64,000 nt of DNA from Spisula solida (GCA_947247005.1 OX365955.1:37365822-37429821), one strand, 5' to 3'. Counted from the stretch's first letter, positions 13,057 to 26,960 are shown. Notes: generated by a model not told the origin, from the sequence alone. Translations and numbers: made by a program.

Positions 13057-13876
13057 TATAAATACCTAAAAAATGGTGTTAGGTCTGATTGTACACAATT
13101 TGGCGTACTCTTGATAATCAATATTTAAGTTGCATGTGTGGTACAATTTGGTTTGGATATCCGATCATAAATTGTGTTCACAGAACCTTTTTGCATAGTG
13201 TTGTCACATTTGTCACATTTGTATATGGTATTGTTGGTGTTGTTGTCATGTACAAAATACACTGACCAAACTTGAAATAATATATAATTGTTATATTTCA
13301 TGTTTTATCAGTGTATGCTAGTTGTGCCTATGTTTATTTCGTTCATATGCTGCAATGTATGCCCATGTTATGATTGCTTGATGCGTATGCTAAATAATTT
13401 TTGCTGTCTCTGTTTAAATAAACTGTATGTTTGTTATATTGTCTAAAACTAAAAGGTAATGAAATCATATCGAATTGTCATAGGGTAGAAAATTAACAAA
13501 GCACAAATGTTAACCCTACATGTTCTGGCTGTTTTTTTCTGTCGTAGGAAAAGTGTGTTCGATTAAAAGTTACCAGTCGTTGTTTCACGACCAACACATC
13601 GAGGTTTGTTTAGCATTTGTATCTAATTTATATCTTACTTTGAATCTGTATTAGAAAGTATTATGTCCTTGATCTTAAGGGCAGAAGTAAACTATAACAA
13701 TGCTGTCAGATAAAGGTACAGTACAAACATTATTGCCATATTGACTGATGGCTTCCTCATCTGTCCTGATATTTTGGCTAAACAGACATGATTAGATATG
13801 TGTACATTCAATACAAAAACATGTAAAGTCTAGTACGTTATATCAGAATAAGAGCCGTTATATTGACCCGAGATGA

Positions 13877-14560
13877 TGTATATTCAGTGTAGCAATACCA
13901 CGTGACAAAATACTACAGTCCAAAGAAGAATTTTGTAAACAAAACCTCCACTTGAAGAAGAAAAATAGGCGTAAGTATTTTATTTCTTCACCAATTTCTA
14001 TGAAATATAGAGCACGCTAAGGGAAAAAATATAAGGTTTCCGCGATATATTGTATATCTCTCCGTAGTTTGGCCGTTTTTTCGATTACCCTGTGAAACCT
14101 TGGAAAAATTGTGTGTGAGAGCGGACTACAGTCTCAAGCATTTTCGTTTCCCTCGTAATATCTACTCCATATGTGATTGAAGAGTCATATTTACACCTTC
14201 TGGGAACACCAGAGGCTATTTCGCAACCAACAAATACAGAATGTAACAATGTATGACATTAATATGACATTTTCCTTTAATTTGCAATTATGACTACAGT
14301 CCCAAGAACAAAAATTTAGACTACAGTTCAAAGCTGTTTTAATAATTTACCCTATATACATAGGAACATGTCGCTCCTGATGCAATTTTTGTTAACATTA
14401 CACTCAATACAATATTCTTTATTTGGTCAGGTTTTATTTGTAACAACAGATTACTAGTATACCAAATTTAAGAACACAAGCACGCACATGTGTAACAGTA
14501 GTAGTAATTGATATTAATCTTGCGTGGGGTAATTTTGAGTAATTTCCATACGTGTATATA
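13877..14560. mobile_element. Unclassified dispersed repeat in copy 2 (family A)
   Basis: The homologous stretch in copies 1 and 3 is short and continuous here, so this is inserted or replacing DNA. It starts with CAGTGTAGCAATACCACGTG, which recurs exactly at 59,661 with further weaker similarity downstream (a TATTTTATTTCTTCA stretch and a TACCCTGTG motif). No reading frame, terminal repeat or target duplication that I can fix; right boundary approximate. Confidence 0.55.
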
Positions 14561-14582
14561 ATATCACTCGAATGTATATTAA

Positions 14583-15120
14583 AGGGACTGCCTCACGTAT
14601 TGGTGTATTGCAAAATTAAAATTAAATTGTCAAATATTCATGTGGATTTAGTATAGTTGCCTGTATATGCCATAAACAACCACATTGACATAAAAATAAC
14701 TTGGGAAACATCGTCATTTTGTAGTAATTTAGCATTTTTACAACCAATTTTCTATAGGGTATTAATACCCTATAGAATTACCACTACTATCACTTAAATT
14801 GTCTGAATTTTGTTTCCATTCGATAAAAACGAATTGCGAAACGAACCGAATACCTCACAGATGTTTCGGCTTTAGTTTGTTGAAGTTACAATTCGATCAT
14901 GTGTGAATTACATAATTCACAAAGCATTTTAGAAGGAAACTCTGCGATATTTTCAAAAGGAAAAATACCGAGTGCCGAATATCAAGAGTAATTTAAATTA
15001 CTTATATGCCATAAATCTTTCATAAAGCAACCACCAGTGGCTTTCTATTACATAAATACTTGGTTAGGTAGGAAACGTACGTCATATAAAACATTTAGCC
15101 CGATATGTGAGGCAGCACCG
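14583..15120. mobile_element. TTAA-flanked inverted-repeat element (piggyBac-like MITE), copy 2
   Basis: TTAA occurs immediately left (14,579-14,582) and right (15,121-15,124), and copy 3 shows the single empty site (TTTTAAAGGTTG near 23,740). The ends carry inverted repeats with core CTGCCTCACGTAT / CTGCCTCACATAT. TTAA target choice is typical of the piggyBac superfamily. There is no transposase. A perfect palindrome lies inside at 14,750-14,777. Confidence 0.75.
14750..14777. other. Perfect 28-bp palindrome
   Basis: The two 14-bp halves, TTCTATAGGGTATT and AATACCCTATAGAA, are exact reverse complements with no spacer. It lies inside the TTAA-flanked element and could extrude as a cruciform. 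Confidence 0.95.
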
Positions 15121-17884
15121 TTAAAGGTTGTAATATTAATTTGTTTCTTTTTAAAAGTACATGTACATCGTTTCTGTTAAGAGCTGTTTGTGGGCTGTGT
15201 TGTTCGTGTTTGGTCGTCCTGGTGGTTGGTCTGGTCTTGTATTTCGTCTCTGGCTTTGGATTTGTTTGACTGACTGAGGCGGCAGTCTGTCGGTGTAGAA
15301 TTTCATTTTCTATACATTTAGTTGTTCCGTGTTTCGTGCACTGCTGTTTCTGATTAGTGTTGCCTTCCCGATTTTTGTTATCTTTCATGTTCGTGTTGCT
15401 TTTTGATACTCAGAAGAACATACCATTTAGCAGATTAGTATCTCTTACAGTCGCTAGCGTACGGACGGACAAACTAACATATAACCGTATAGGTCATTGA
15501 GTAACATAAAACTTTAAGCAAGCCTACATCGATATTCCCGGATAAAAAATGTAGGTCAACTGAAGCAGTATCTTTAAATACACTTGTATTTAATTATGAA
15601 TGAGATACAGTTAAGGTAGCAGACAAAGACACGCCAAAATCATGCGTACATTAAGCAGCTATACTAAAGTATGTCGTGACTGGCTGATTTTCTTCAGTAT
15701 TGCACTTTTTAATCACATTTTTGTCACATAAGTATTATATTCAACGAAAAAGACATATGGTGTATGCAGCCGCTTATGATACCCCCCTTTGATTGGCTGT
15801 TAAATTCTTACAGAAGCTATTGTTAAATAGACATAGTGTGACTGAAAGCCTGGTAGTCCAGTAATATCTTCCACAAGTCATTTCCCGTAGCTTTGGTACG
15901 AATCATATAACGTACTGATACAGTGTTAGAGGAAGCGATGGTTTGTCTAAATAATGTTTCTGTATTTAAAGGAATAGTAAAGTTGTATTTTAACGAGGCA
16001 AAACATACCCCAGGCATCATTCACAAACAAGGGACTCTATTTCTGAGTGGATTAATTACAAGTACCTACTCGTAACAGTATATGGAAAATTCTCCTAGGA
16101 TAATATTAAATCACATGTTAAAAGTACCGAATTAAGTAGTTTGATCAAATCACATCAAAGGTTTGTATTGAATGAAAAAATGGGATGTAATTGCTACTGT
16201 AAGTCATTTATTAGATTGCCATTCCGCTGCATTACGACGTTTTATGAAACATAGAAAAATGTTTACGCTTGTAATGGAAAATCGATTAATTTCTTCTTTT
16301 TTTTCAAATGAGTTCGTACATATTTGAATATAATACTGAAGCAGTACAACAACATAATGATAACACCAACAATATCAAAAAGACGAACACAAGACAAAAG
16401 TCTGAATAACAACATTGATTGATGACGATAAGGTCCTTACAAATCCATTAAAATAGTCAGAAACATCCATACACATATTGTATTAGTGTAAGAAACACAC
16501 AGGAACTCTTTTTAGTTGTTATCAGTATTTTATTCAAGTCGACTCGAGACAATACTGTGCCTGGATAATCCAATTAGAATGCACCACGGGAATATGTTCT
16601 GGGGAAAACAAGCCTAATGTCATAACTACATTAGTTGTTCTATGTTAAAAGTACAGATTACATAGTTGTTGTGAGAATCATAAAACTTCAAGCTGCCATA
16701 ATTTATCAAAATGCAATGTTGACAGTCTCTAGGTGGTCAGGGATATAACCAAACCACATTGCACAAGAATTGCGAGGAGCATAAAACGAGGATTTTTTGT
16801 TTTTTAAGACCCATCAACAAAACAAAAATGTGTCAATGTTTGGAATTAATTTGAAAACACTTCCTGAATACAATCGCTGTTAACAGCAAATAAGACATGA
16901 TATTCAGTCTTTCGGCAACTGGGACTTGGGCTTTCGGCGTTAAACTTCATTTTCTTGTTTACTTATGTTTAGGGCGTTCTGTAATTGTCGTATGGGATTC
17001 TTTATCTTTTCTGTGCACAATCATTGGCTTATTACCTTGCTTTTGTCGAAAGGTATAAGAACAATCACGATACGTTTGAATAACCAATCAACCTTTGATC
17101 ATACTCGGAATGTTGTGGTTGTTAATTATTTATGTACGTGTGATTAACCTTACAGTAATAACGACACTCAGGCAAAAAGTAGGTTTTAAATGGTGTATGA
17201 CATAACCTAAATGAACGACCATTGATCATGGTATCCATACAGTCCTAAGACATCCAGGCGCTGTTTGTCAGAACGCAAGTAACTGTTACATAAAATAATT
17301 GCTTAAAACAAATAGTTCTATGCATGTCATTATTTTTAATTAGGAGTATACGAGAAAATACAAAATGCAGTTGTTCCGCCAAATTTTCAGATTATATTCT
17401 ATGTATCCCATTTTGCGCTGTTCATGCATCTTGTACATCATTTCCCATTTTGTAAGTTGTACTTAGTATTACGTAACATGCACTGTTATGCTCTGATTTC
17501 TAGAAACAATGGTTACAATAATAATACGTACGTATATGTTATAATGTATTTTCTGGCAGGTCGGGAACATTAACTCTCGGAATTACGTTATACATATCAC
17601 AATCTATAGATCAGGCAGATATTGTTTGATTCGTTGCTTTAGTAGTCTAAAGTTCAAATTCTAGAACTATTTATTTGAACATCGTACGATAGCTTTAATG
17701 GTGTTCCTACACTTTTTTTGTAAAACAGAATGATGTATTCAGTGTTGTAGAACATGCTTGAACGATGTCAGGTTCTTACCAATGCTCTCTGTGTGGTAAC
17801 GCGCTTGAGGGCACCGTCAATAAGAAATGAGATTCTCTTTTAACGAGGGAGCAACATGCCAAATTAACTTCTTGTTGCTCTTGT

Positions 17885-19150
17885 AGGGCATTGCACATGT
17901 GCCTTGTGTGTGTTTTGTGTTTGCTGTGTTTCGCTGTTTAAGTTGAGTGCTGCTTTCCCTGTCTGACTTAATAGTATCTTTTTTATACAATGGTATAATT
18001 GAAATAAGTGGATATATACTAGAGGTGTATGCTAGGGTATGACAAGATATCGGCTCATTTTGTTGTAACATGACATAGACAGTTATATTAATGTGGTAAA
18101 ATGTCATTGTAGTAACCGTTTACTCTGTAAACAGTTATCAGTTACTGTCGAACATACTGTAATGTATTACCTTTGAAAGTCTGTGTATTTCGTTTCGTCT
18201 TAGACTTTTTCGTTCTGACGTTTTTGGCGCGTTCTATTGAGCATCAACTTGATTTTTAATTCTGTGTTCATTATATTTGTTCTCAATGTGTTTTGTTCCT
18301 GTTATACGTGTATTAATTTGATTTTTGATTTGGAGATTTGATATAAGAAGCAGGATTTTTATGTTACATTGAGTGTTATAATGAATTTCCTCTCTGTCAT
18401 ACATAAAATTACGTTGCAGTATATGTATTATCATGTGGGGTAGGGATTTTGCTTTAAAGAAAGTAAATTAATTCTTTGGAGCCTGGGAATCTTTTTAATG
18501 GTAGCATCGTTATACCATTGGAGATTGTTGCTGGTTAACAGTGGTATCTGACGCTGTTCAAGCAACACCATTTTTATGGGATATTTTGTAAGGGTAGGGT
18601 TGTTTTGTAATGCATGTCTGTATGTGAAAATGTATATTATATCTGTTTAATTCTTTATGTATTGGAGGAAAATAAACTATCTATCTATCTACCACAATGC
18701 CCAAGACAAAACTGAAAAGCAACTGAACCAAGTTGATCAATATTGTTGCTGGACAAACATCTATGTCACATAGACGGATTGATTTCTTTGGTGCTTTGAT
18801 GGAATAAACATATAAGCATGGTCGATTCAAAAGACAATTTCGTATAAGCAATTCCTGGTATTCCTGGTTTTATAGGTTAATAATACTTAGGATCAAGACA
18901 GACATATCTAAGTCAGTGTCAATATATTCTCCTAAAGTGATACATATTGTCCAAATAGCACGATTACGCTACCTAGCAACATCATACTTATATACCTTCA
19001 ATTTGAAATCAAGATTGAGCTTCTTATAGTACAAATGTACAAACAGAAAATATTAAGTCGGATAGGGAGGGCAGCACTCAAATTTACCAGTCGAGCACAG
19101 AAAACATGAAAACTTATAGGGCACAATTTCCAACAAACAACCGAACGAGG
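17885..19150. repeat. Inverted pair of repeat family R1, copy 2
   Basis: A plus-strand R1 arm (17,885-17,990) and minus-strand arm (about 19,045-19,150) correspond to the pair at 5,636-6,375 in copy 1. The spacing is enlarged by a LINE 3' end at 18,112-18,691. Confidence 0.55.
18112..18691 (+). mobile_element. 5'-truncated LINE 3' end with (TATC)n tail, copy 2
   Basis: The sequence replaces a short continuous stretch seen in copies 1 and 3. It ends with AATAAACTATC followed by repeated TATC (18,677-18,691), the short tandem tail typical of CR1/L2-type non-LTR retrotransposons. The body shows no reverse-transcriptase frame, so it is probably 3' untranslated sequence. The left boundary is approximate. 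Confidence 0.55.
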
Positions 19151-19857
19151 AAATAAGTCTCAGCTGTCAAAAGGCCGAATGAGCTAGTTTCAATTTGTAT
19201 GGTTTAACAGAATCTTGCTGACGACAACTTATAGTCCACATATTTTACGAGACCAAGTGTGAAGTGTAACATTGAAATTGAATCTCATTTCCAAAGTTTA
19301 AATCTGTTCAAACACGGTTTAGTGTTCCATGTATTTAATTTACGTCAATTAAAAGCTAGTGTTAGAATCAATGGGGTTTAAGATAATTAAAACTGAACCT
19401 TTTTGGTCCTTTTGGTTTCGAACTATATATTTGCAATGCGTTTAAATATTGTTTTCCTTCCAGAACATTAATTTACAGATGTGAAAATGCAACCCTTTGA
19501 TTGCTGTTTGACAGGTAGTGCACCAATTTAGCGGAAACCTTACTAGCTTCCAGGATTTTACAAACAATGAAAAACGGTGAATTGTGAAATGCCAGCAATA
19601 CATACAACATTGTATTTGGCCTATAGAACATCAATTTGAAGAATTTCGCAAACTCACACGTTTTTCTCACCTGTTACTGTCTTTGGCCGAGCAGAATTTA
19701 CTGCATGTTGTTTTAACAGACACCATAAGTAAATATATTATAAATCATTAACTGTCAGGTATGGCACATTTGCCCTCCCATAAATACGTAACAATATTTT
19801 CTGGAAATATCTCTTTGAACAAGAATAACAATGTGTAGTGCAGTTTTAACTTTTACT

Positions 19858-20110
19858 GTTGGGACCGGGTCATTCAGCTTGAGCATTCAGTTTTTTGATA
19901 GCTGAAACTAGTTCATTCAGATTTTCGACAGCTTTGACTTGGGCGGATCATAACTTGTTCAATTGGGCATTGTGCCGTATATGTTTTTTATGTTTTTTTT
20001 GTGTTCGGCTGGTTCAGTTGGGCATTGTGTCTTGTATGTTGTTTTATGTTTTCTGTGCTCGGATGGTTAAGCTGAGTGCTGCCTTTCCCGTCTGACATAA
20101 TATTATCTGT
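19858..20110 (+). repeat. Longer copy of repeat family R1
   Basis: Contains the extended 5' part of R1 (GGTCATTCAGCTTGAGCATT, then GCTGAAACTAG, then GACTTGGGCGGATC) followed by the core with GTTAAGCTGAGTGCTGCC and CTGACATAATATTATC. It matches 47,850-48,095 best. Confidence 0.65.
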
Positions 20111-20334
20111 TTAAAACTAGAGAATCTGCCGTATCACGTTTTGTTTTATGTTCTATAACGTTGTAGAAGTCCTCATTTTTCTCTTCTTTGCTCACCGATG
20201 TTTGTGCGAACTTTCAAATCTCCTTAAGGTTTTGATTTCAATGGTCAACTTGGGGTTGGTTCTATTTATGGATATAATTTTATACGAAATGGGCCTTCTA
20301 TATTTTACTTTAAACTGTAAGTTTGAAATTTCGG

Positions 20335-20342
20335 TGACGTCA
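20335..20342. promoter_or_regulatory. TGACGTCA palindrome (CRE-like), copy 2
   Basis: Copy 2 counterpart of the site at 7,764, with the same flanking AAATTTCGG. Perfectly retained; no gene nearby. Confidence 0.4.
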
Positions 20343-23300
20343 CGAAAACTCAACATACGACAATATGCTAGTCTGCGATGACACCTGGCCCCGTTCTCAC
20401 GAAGAATTAGATTTCAGAACTAGTCTTAATCTCAAATATGTTTTCGCATTTTTTTAAAAGTATTTGTCAAGTAGTGCAATTATGCTGTCTTTAGCATGTA
20501 CATAATACTTTAACATCTTCTGGATAACAGGTAGAAAACCTTCAAAGCATTCATTTCATTTATCATAAAAAGGGATTTTATTGTATTTAAGACCGAGACT
20601 GGACTCAAATACTTAAGATTAAAATCTAAAAAAAAAATTCAATTTATTAAACACAATATTTCGATAACTAGTTGTAAAACTTTTTATTTGGCCTTGAAAT
20701 TTATAGAAATACCAATACTTTTGCTCTGCGTAAAGAAAGTATCTGCCTATTAGCAAATTTTCTATCTTAGTATAAAACAATTTTGCACTTGACCTTAATC
20801 CTAAAAACTATTGTAATGAGAACGGGACTTGGAAAAACATTATATTTAAAAGGGCTCATATCATTAATGCAGGTTGTTCCTTTAATTCTGTTTTGTCTCT
20901 GTAGCAGCAAACAGAGATTTAATGGATATCATGAATTGTTAATGCCTTAATGTTTGCGCAAGAATCGCGTTAATCGTTTAGACAAAAAAAACAAATTGTT
21001 TTATAAACGTTATTTTAAAGCTGATTGTCGATAATTTTCCATTTGATAATACGACAACACATATGATTCAGGGGATACGAACATCGAATGAAACCTTAGA
21101 TACCATAATCTGAAAGTTTTGATATTCGGGTAAAAAGGACAGCATTGGAATTTTATGTTTTATTTAGCCTTTTTTAATGTCCAGTCGTTGACAGTCTAAT
21201 GATATTCCAAGAAATATATGCGATGGCTTGTCAATATGACTAGATTTTATCTATTGTAAATAGGCTACATCCTTCAACGCGAGCATCTATTTGAATCAGA
21301 ATAATAATCACATTAAACCACCAGTGTATATTTATGCTAATGTTTCGTGCAGAATTTATGTTGCAAATTTCTAATAAATTATTTGAATTATAGAAATAGA
21401 TTACCGTAAGTAATTTGAAGAGTGAAAATGCAACACTCTACCTGGAATAATGCAATTACATAAAATTAGTACAATTTATGGTTTGCTTTTTTCACGCTAA
21501 TGCGTGCATGACATTGTGCAATTTATTAGTTGAAGTTCAATTAGCTTCTTTGAACTTTGCATCCATACGTAATGACTGGGGAAGCTGTCCCTAGGGTGTC
21601 CCACGGAATGAGATGAAACTAATAAATATCACGATTTATGGATTCAAATGGTTGTTATTGTAAGTATAACGCATGATGATGTTGTAGCATTTGAATTTGT
21701 TTTCCAGAATACATGCCCAAAACATCTAAATAATACTCGTATTTGTTGGCTTCTAAAACAGAGATGGGCTCTATCAACTACACGTATAGAGGATTCCAGT
21801 TTGGGATTTGGCGCGGCGAGAAAAGTAAACAACCCTGGGGCAACTATCCAGGAGCCTTGAAAATATCCCGTTTCAGTTGTATTGACTCACCATCATTTAC
21901 TTCCATATATCAGAAATGACATCAAAATTTAAATGACTAAAATAGTTGGCGTAGATGATATGTGTTGACATTTAAATGATTTAGGTGTGAACAATAAGCC
22001 AGAAAATGGATGTCCTGGAGTTTAAAATAAGAAATAACATCGGTGTGGCCATTTAACTGTAATTGAGTGTAACGTTTGTTTACTTCTGTCGAAATACCTT
22101 CGAGTTGGATCATGTTTATCAATAACACCAGGAAATTTCAACGATTACATATTAAACAGTGTATATGAGACAGTTTCGGTGTTTTATTTATGTCATTTAT
22201 GTTCATGCAAAGATTGACTTTGTAGTGCTCTCACCATGCAAATACCTGCATCTTAATATGATTTTTAATTACCGTTCTTGAGTAACGCCTTTGTTCGTGT
22301 TGTTTTACATCGGTATTCCGACCATTGTCGTACTGCATGAGCCAACGAACAAAATGTGTTACTCTTCACGGCGCACTGGTCTCCGACAAGGGAGATAATT
22401 CATAGAGCAAGCGTTTTTTCTGCATATAATTTGTGTTGTCATTGAAGCGCTCACGTCATCTACTGTATTTAGGCTGTACAACATGTATGTATGGCCTCTT
22501 TTTGGTTTAGCTTACTACTTTGAGAACTTCTACTGCTTAAAAGCTCATTGGCTTTGATGAATAAAGCCCTTTTCAACTTAAATCAGTGTCATTTTTTATT
22601 CCCACAGATTTCACCAGTCACAATCACCACTAGGATGAAAATCCATAGATCACTTAGGATAGAAAATAAATGTTATTGAACAAAACATTTACAATACCAA
22701 GTAAACCTCGACCGTGAATCAGTGGTTAGTAAGTTGGATTTTAACCTGAGCATCCGGGATTATTTGTCAGATGAAGGGTAGAACACAAGACCTGCTATGG
22801 CTTACATGGAGGGAAGATTATGCGACCAGCAATGGATCAGATAAAAGATAAAGTACTTGAATAAAGACGGACCAACACGCCATGTTTTTGTTTCGTTTTC
22901 GACACTCCCAACAGAATTACTAACATTAGTTTCACAGGTTGGCGCAATTAAAAAAACATTTGGCACTCATAAGTCACAATTGAATTATATGTTGTATTAC
23001 AGAGTAAGTCTCCTGCATTCGACATCCATACAAACACATTCGTATAGATAGCCAGAGTCCATTTATCCAACTTCCTGTTTTCCCGGAGAAAATATTTTAA
23101 TTATTCCGCTATATATTACTATAATAGTACTTAACATGCACTTTAAATAAACAAAGTGTTGGAAAAATGTGTATGGCGTTTTCCAGACAGGTTAGAAGTG
23201 TATTTTGAGAATCATGTTTATACAGTTCGCAATTATTAGCTCATATTAAGGTTGCGTTGCTCATGAATCATTTTATTTTTGTATATCAGGGTTCAAATTC

Positions 23301-25659
23301 TAGACTGAAAAAAATTATTTGAAGCGCACTTCGTCTACGGATTTTACTCGGAGTGAGAACAAAGACATATATGATAGATGGTTTCCATCCTTTCTGTGTT
23401 AGTGCATTTAGGTTATACGTACTATAAATAACATGTGTATCTAATTTATTTCTTACTTTGAATCTGTATTCGACTGTATTATGTCCTTGATCTTAATGTC
23501 AGAAGTAAACAATGCTGTCAGACAAAGGTACAGTACAAACATTATTGCCATATTGACTGATGACTTCTTCATCTGTCCTGACATTTTGGCTAAGCAGACA
23601 TGATTAAATATCGGTACATTCAATACAAAAACATGTTAAGTCTAGAACGTTATATCAGAATAAAAGCCGTTATATTGACCCGAGATGATCTCTATTGTCC
23701 CGATGGTATTTTGAAAGTGTTTCGTAATATCATTCGAATGTATTTTAAAGGTTGTAATGTTAATTTGTTTCTTTTTAAAAGTACATGTACACCGTATCTG
23801 TTAAGAGCTGTTTGTGGGCTGTGTTGTTCGTGTTTGGTCGTCCTGGTGGTTGGTCTGGTCTTGTATTTCGTCTCTGGCTGTGGATTTGTTTGACTGACTG
23901 AGGCGACAGTCTGTGGGTGTAGAATGTTATTTTCTATACATTTAGTTGTTCCGTGTTTCGTGCACTGCTGTTTTATTATTAGTGCTGCCTTCCCGAGTAT
24001 TGTTATCTTTCATGTTGGTGATGCTTGTTGGTGTACAGAAGAAAATATCATCAGATTAGTATCTCTAACAGTTACTAGCGTACGGACGGACGGACAAACT
24101 AACATACTTTATACTCGAATAGGTCATTGAGTAACACAAAACTTTAAGCAAGCCTACATTCGATTTTCCCGGATAAGAAAATGTAGGTCAACTGAAGCAG
24201 TATCTTTAAGTACACTTGTATTTAATTATGAATGAGATATTGGTTACGTAACAGCCAAAGACACGCCAAATCATATGTACATTAAGAAGCTACACTAAAG
24301 TATGACAATGACTAGCTTATTATCTTCAGTATTGCACTTTTTAATAACATTTTTTATCACATAAGTACAATAGTCTATGAAAGAGACATATTGTTTATGT
24401 AGCCGCTTAAGATATGCCCCTTTGACTGGCTGTTGAATTGTAACAGACAAGAGTGTTAAATAAACGGAGTGTGACCGAAAGCCTCGTAGTTCTGTTATAT
24501 ATTCAACAAATCTTTCCAATAGCTTTGGTGTTACATTTATTTCAAATACCTTAAATTTCCAGATATGCCTCATTATTGAAATACGAATAACAAATGTATA
24601 TTACATACTGATATAGTGTTAGAGAAAGCGATGAATTGCCTAAATAATGTTTTTGTTATTACGGAATAGTTAAGTTGTATATTAACCAGACAATACATAT
24701 TCCAGGCAACATTCGCAAACAAGGAACTCTATTTCTGAGTTGATTAATTACATGTAGCTACTAGTAATATTATATGGTAAAGTCGCCTCGGAAAATATTA
24801 AATCACATGTAAAAAGTACCGAATTAAGTAGTTTTATCGAATCACATCAAAAGCTTGTATTGAATAATACTGTAAGTCATTTATTAGATTGCCATTCCGA
24901 TGCATTACGACGTTATATGAAACATAGAAAAATGTTTAGGCTTGTAATGGAAAATCGATTAATTTCTTATATTTTCAAATGAGTTTGAATATAATAATAA
25001 AGCAGTACAACAACATAATGATAACACCAACAATATCAAAAAGACGAACACAAGACAAAAGTCTTAATAACAACATTGATTGATGACAATAAGGTCCTTA
25101 CAAATCCATTAAAATAGTTAAAAACATCCATACACATATTGTATTAGTAAAAGAAACACACAGGAACTCTTTTTATTTTTTATCGAGACAATACTGTGCC
25201 TGGATAATTTAATTAGAATGCACCACGGGAATATGTTCGGGGAAAAACAAGCCTAATGTCATAACTACATTTAATTTAGTTTTGTGTCTATGTTAAAAGT
25301 ACAGATTACATAGTTGTTGTGCGATTCATAAAACTTCATGCTGACATAATTTATCAAAATGCAATTTTGAGAGTCTCTAGGTGGTCAGGGATATAACCAA
25401 ACCACATTGCACAAGAATCGTAAGGATAAAATGAGGATTTTTTTGTTTTTAAAGACCCATAAACAAAACGAAATGTGTCAATGTTTGAATTAATTTGAAA
25501 ACCCTTCCTGACTACAAATCGCTGTTAACAGCAAAAAGACATGATATTCAGTCTTTCGGCAACTTGGACTTGGGCTTTCGGCGTTAAACTTCATTTTCTC
25601 GTTTACTTATGTTGAGAGCTTTGTGTAATTGTCGTATAGGATTCTTTATGTAGTGCTGT

Positions 25660-26040
25660 TAAAGTTGGTGCTGTGTTCCCTGTCTGATTATTATCTTTAG
25701 ATTTCTGTCCTCAAAAGTGAAACGTTCATTTTTGTATGACGATATCTTAGTTTTGTATACAACTGAAGTTGAAAATCCAGTTTTTCTTGGTAACAAGGAC
25801 GTGCCATTTTACCCAATACCTTCACATTCTATGTGTATAATTCAGTGTTATTTTGGAATATGTGACGGACACACCGCAAGATTAAACAAAACGCTAGCCG
25901 TTATAAAGTCAATGGAACGTGTTACCTCGTAATCCGAGGGGGAGACGCCACTGTGTGCCATTCCCTGTTATAAAAAGGATAATATTTAGTCGGACAGGGA
26001 CGGCAGCACTTCACGTAACCAGCCGAGCACAATCATTTGC
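25660..26040. repeat. Inverted pair of repeat family R1, copy 3
   Basis: A plus arm near 25,660-25,695 (TGCTGTGTTCCCTGTCTGAT) and a minus arm at 25,973-26,040 (GGCAGCACTTCACGTAACCA). They correspond to the 3,870-4,542 pair in copy 1, here with a single ~260-bp spacer unit. Confidence 0.5.
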
Positions 26041-26865
26041 TTATCATCTTTGCTTTGGATGAAAGGTATAAGAACAATCACGATACGTTTGAATAACCAA
26101 TCAACCTTTGATCATGCACGGAATGTTGTGGTTGTTAATTATTTCTGTACGTGTGATTAACCTTACAGTAATAACGACACTCAGGCAAATCGTAGGTTTT
26201 GAATGGTGTATGACATAACCCACTAAATGAACGACCATTGATCATGGTATGCATACAGTCCTAAGACATCCAGGCGGAATTAATGGATCACCCTGTATAT
26301 GTTGTAATGTTTTTTCTGGTACATGTAGGTCGGGAACATTGACTCTCGGAATTACGTCTAAACAGATCACAATCTATAGATCAGGCTGATATTGTTTGAT
26401 TCATTGCTTTAGTATTAACTATTTATTTGAACATCGTATGAGAGCTTTAATGGTGTTCATACACTTTTTTGTATTACAGTTTGTGAGGAATGATGTACTC
26501 AGTGTTGTAGAACATGCTTGAATGTTGTCAAGTTCTTACCAATGCTCTCTATGTGGTAACGCGCTTTAGGGCACCGTCAATAAGAAATTAGAATCTCTTT
26601 TAACGAGGGAGCAACACGCCAAATCAACTTCTTATTGCTCTTTCGTGTTTGTTCGTCCTGAAATATTGACGAATTTTAACATGAATTCCACGTTAGGCGC
26701 TCTTAAATGGCGTGTAGGCGACACGCTAAACCAAAATTACAATAATGAGTATGTTTGTTTCAGAGCAATTTTAACCGTTTCATTCCGATATCATATTCAG
26801 CATTAAGTGTTGTATAATGTTTTATTTAAGTTCAAACTATTGTAGATATGAGTTCATTGACTTGC

Positions 26866-26960
26866 TCAGTTGGGCATTGTGCCTTGTGTGTTTCGTGTTT
26901 GCTGTGCTCTGCTGGTTGAGTTGAGTGCTGCCTTCCCTGTCTGACTAAATATGATCTATT
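26866..26960 (+). repeat. Repeat family R1 arm, copy 3
   Basis: Contains GGGCATTGTGCCTTGTGTG, TGCTCTGCTGGTTGAGTTGA and CTTCCCTGTCTGACTAAATA. Orthologous to the 5,636 arm. The minus-strand partner is missing from this copy: sequence near 27,520 jumps past it. Confidence 0.65.

Larger units (their letters stand above)
11811..23211 (+). repeat. Tandem segmental repeat, copy 2
   Basis: This is the second head-to-tail copy, colinear with copy 1 over nearly its whole length with many substitutions. Private insertions are a mariner-like element (12,072-13,056), an unclassified repeat (about 13,877-14,560), a TTAA-flanked element (14,583-15,120) and a LINE 3' end (about 18,112-18,691). Relative to copy 1 it lacks the ~260-bp duplicated segment and the stretch with the minisatellite (junction near 21,680). 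It shares with copy 1 a deletion near its 3' end that copy 3 lacks. No gene recognised. Confidence 0.9.
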
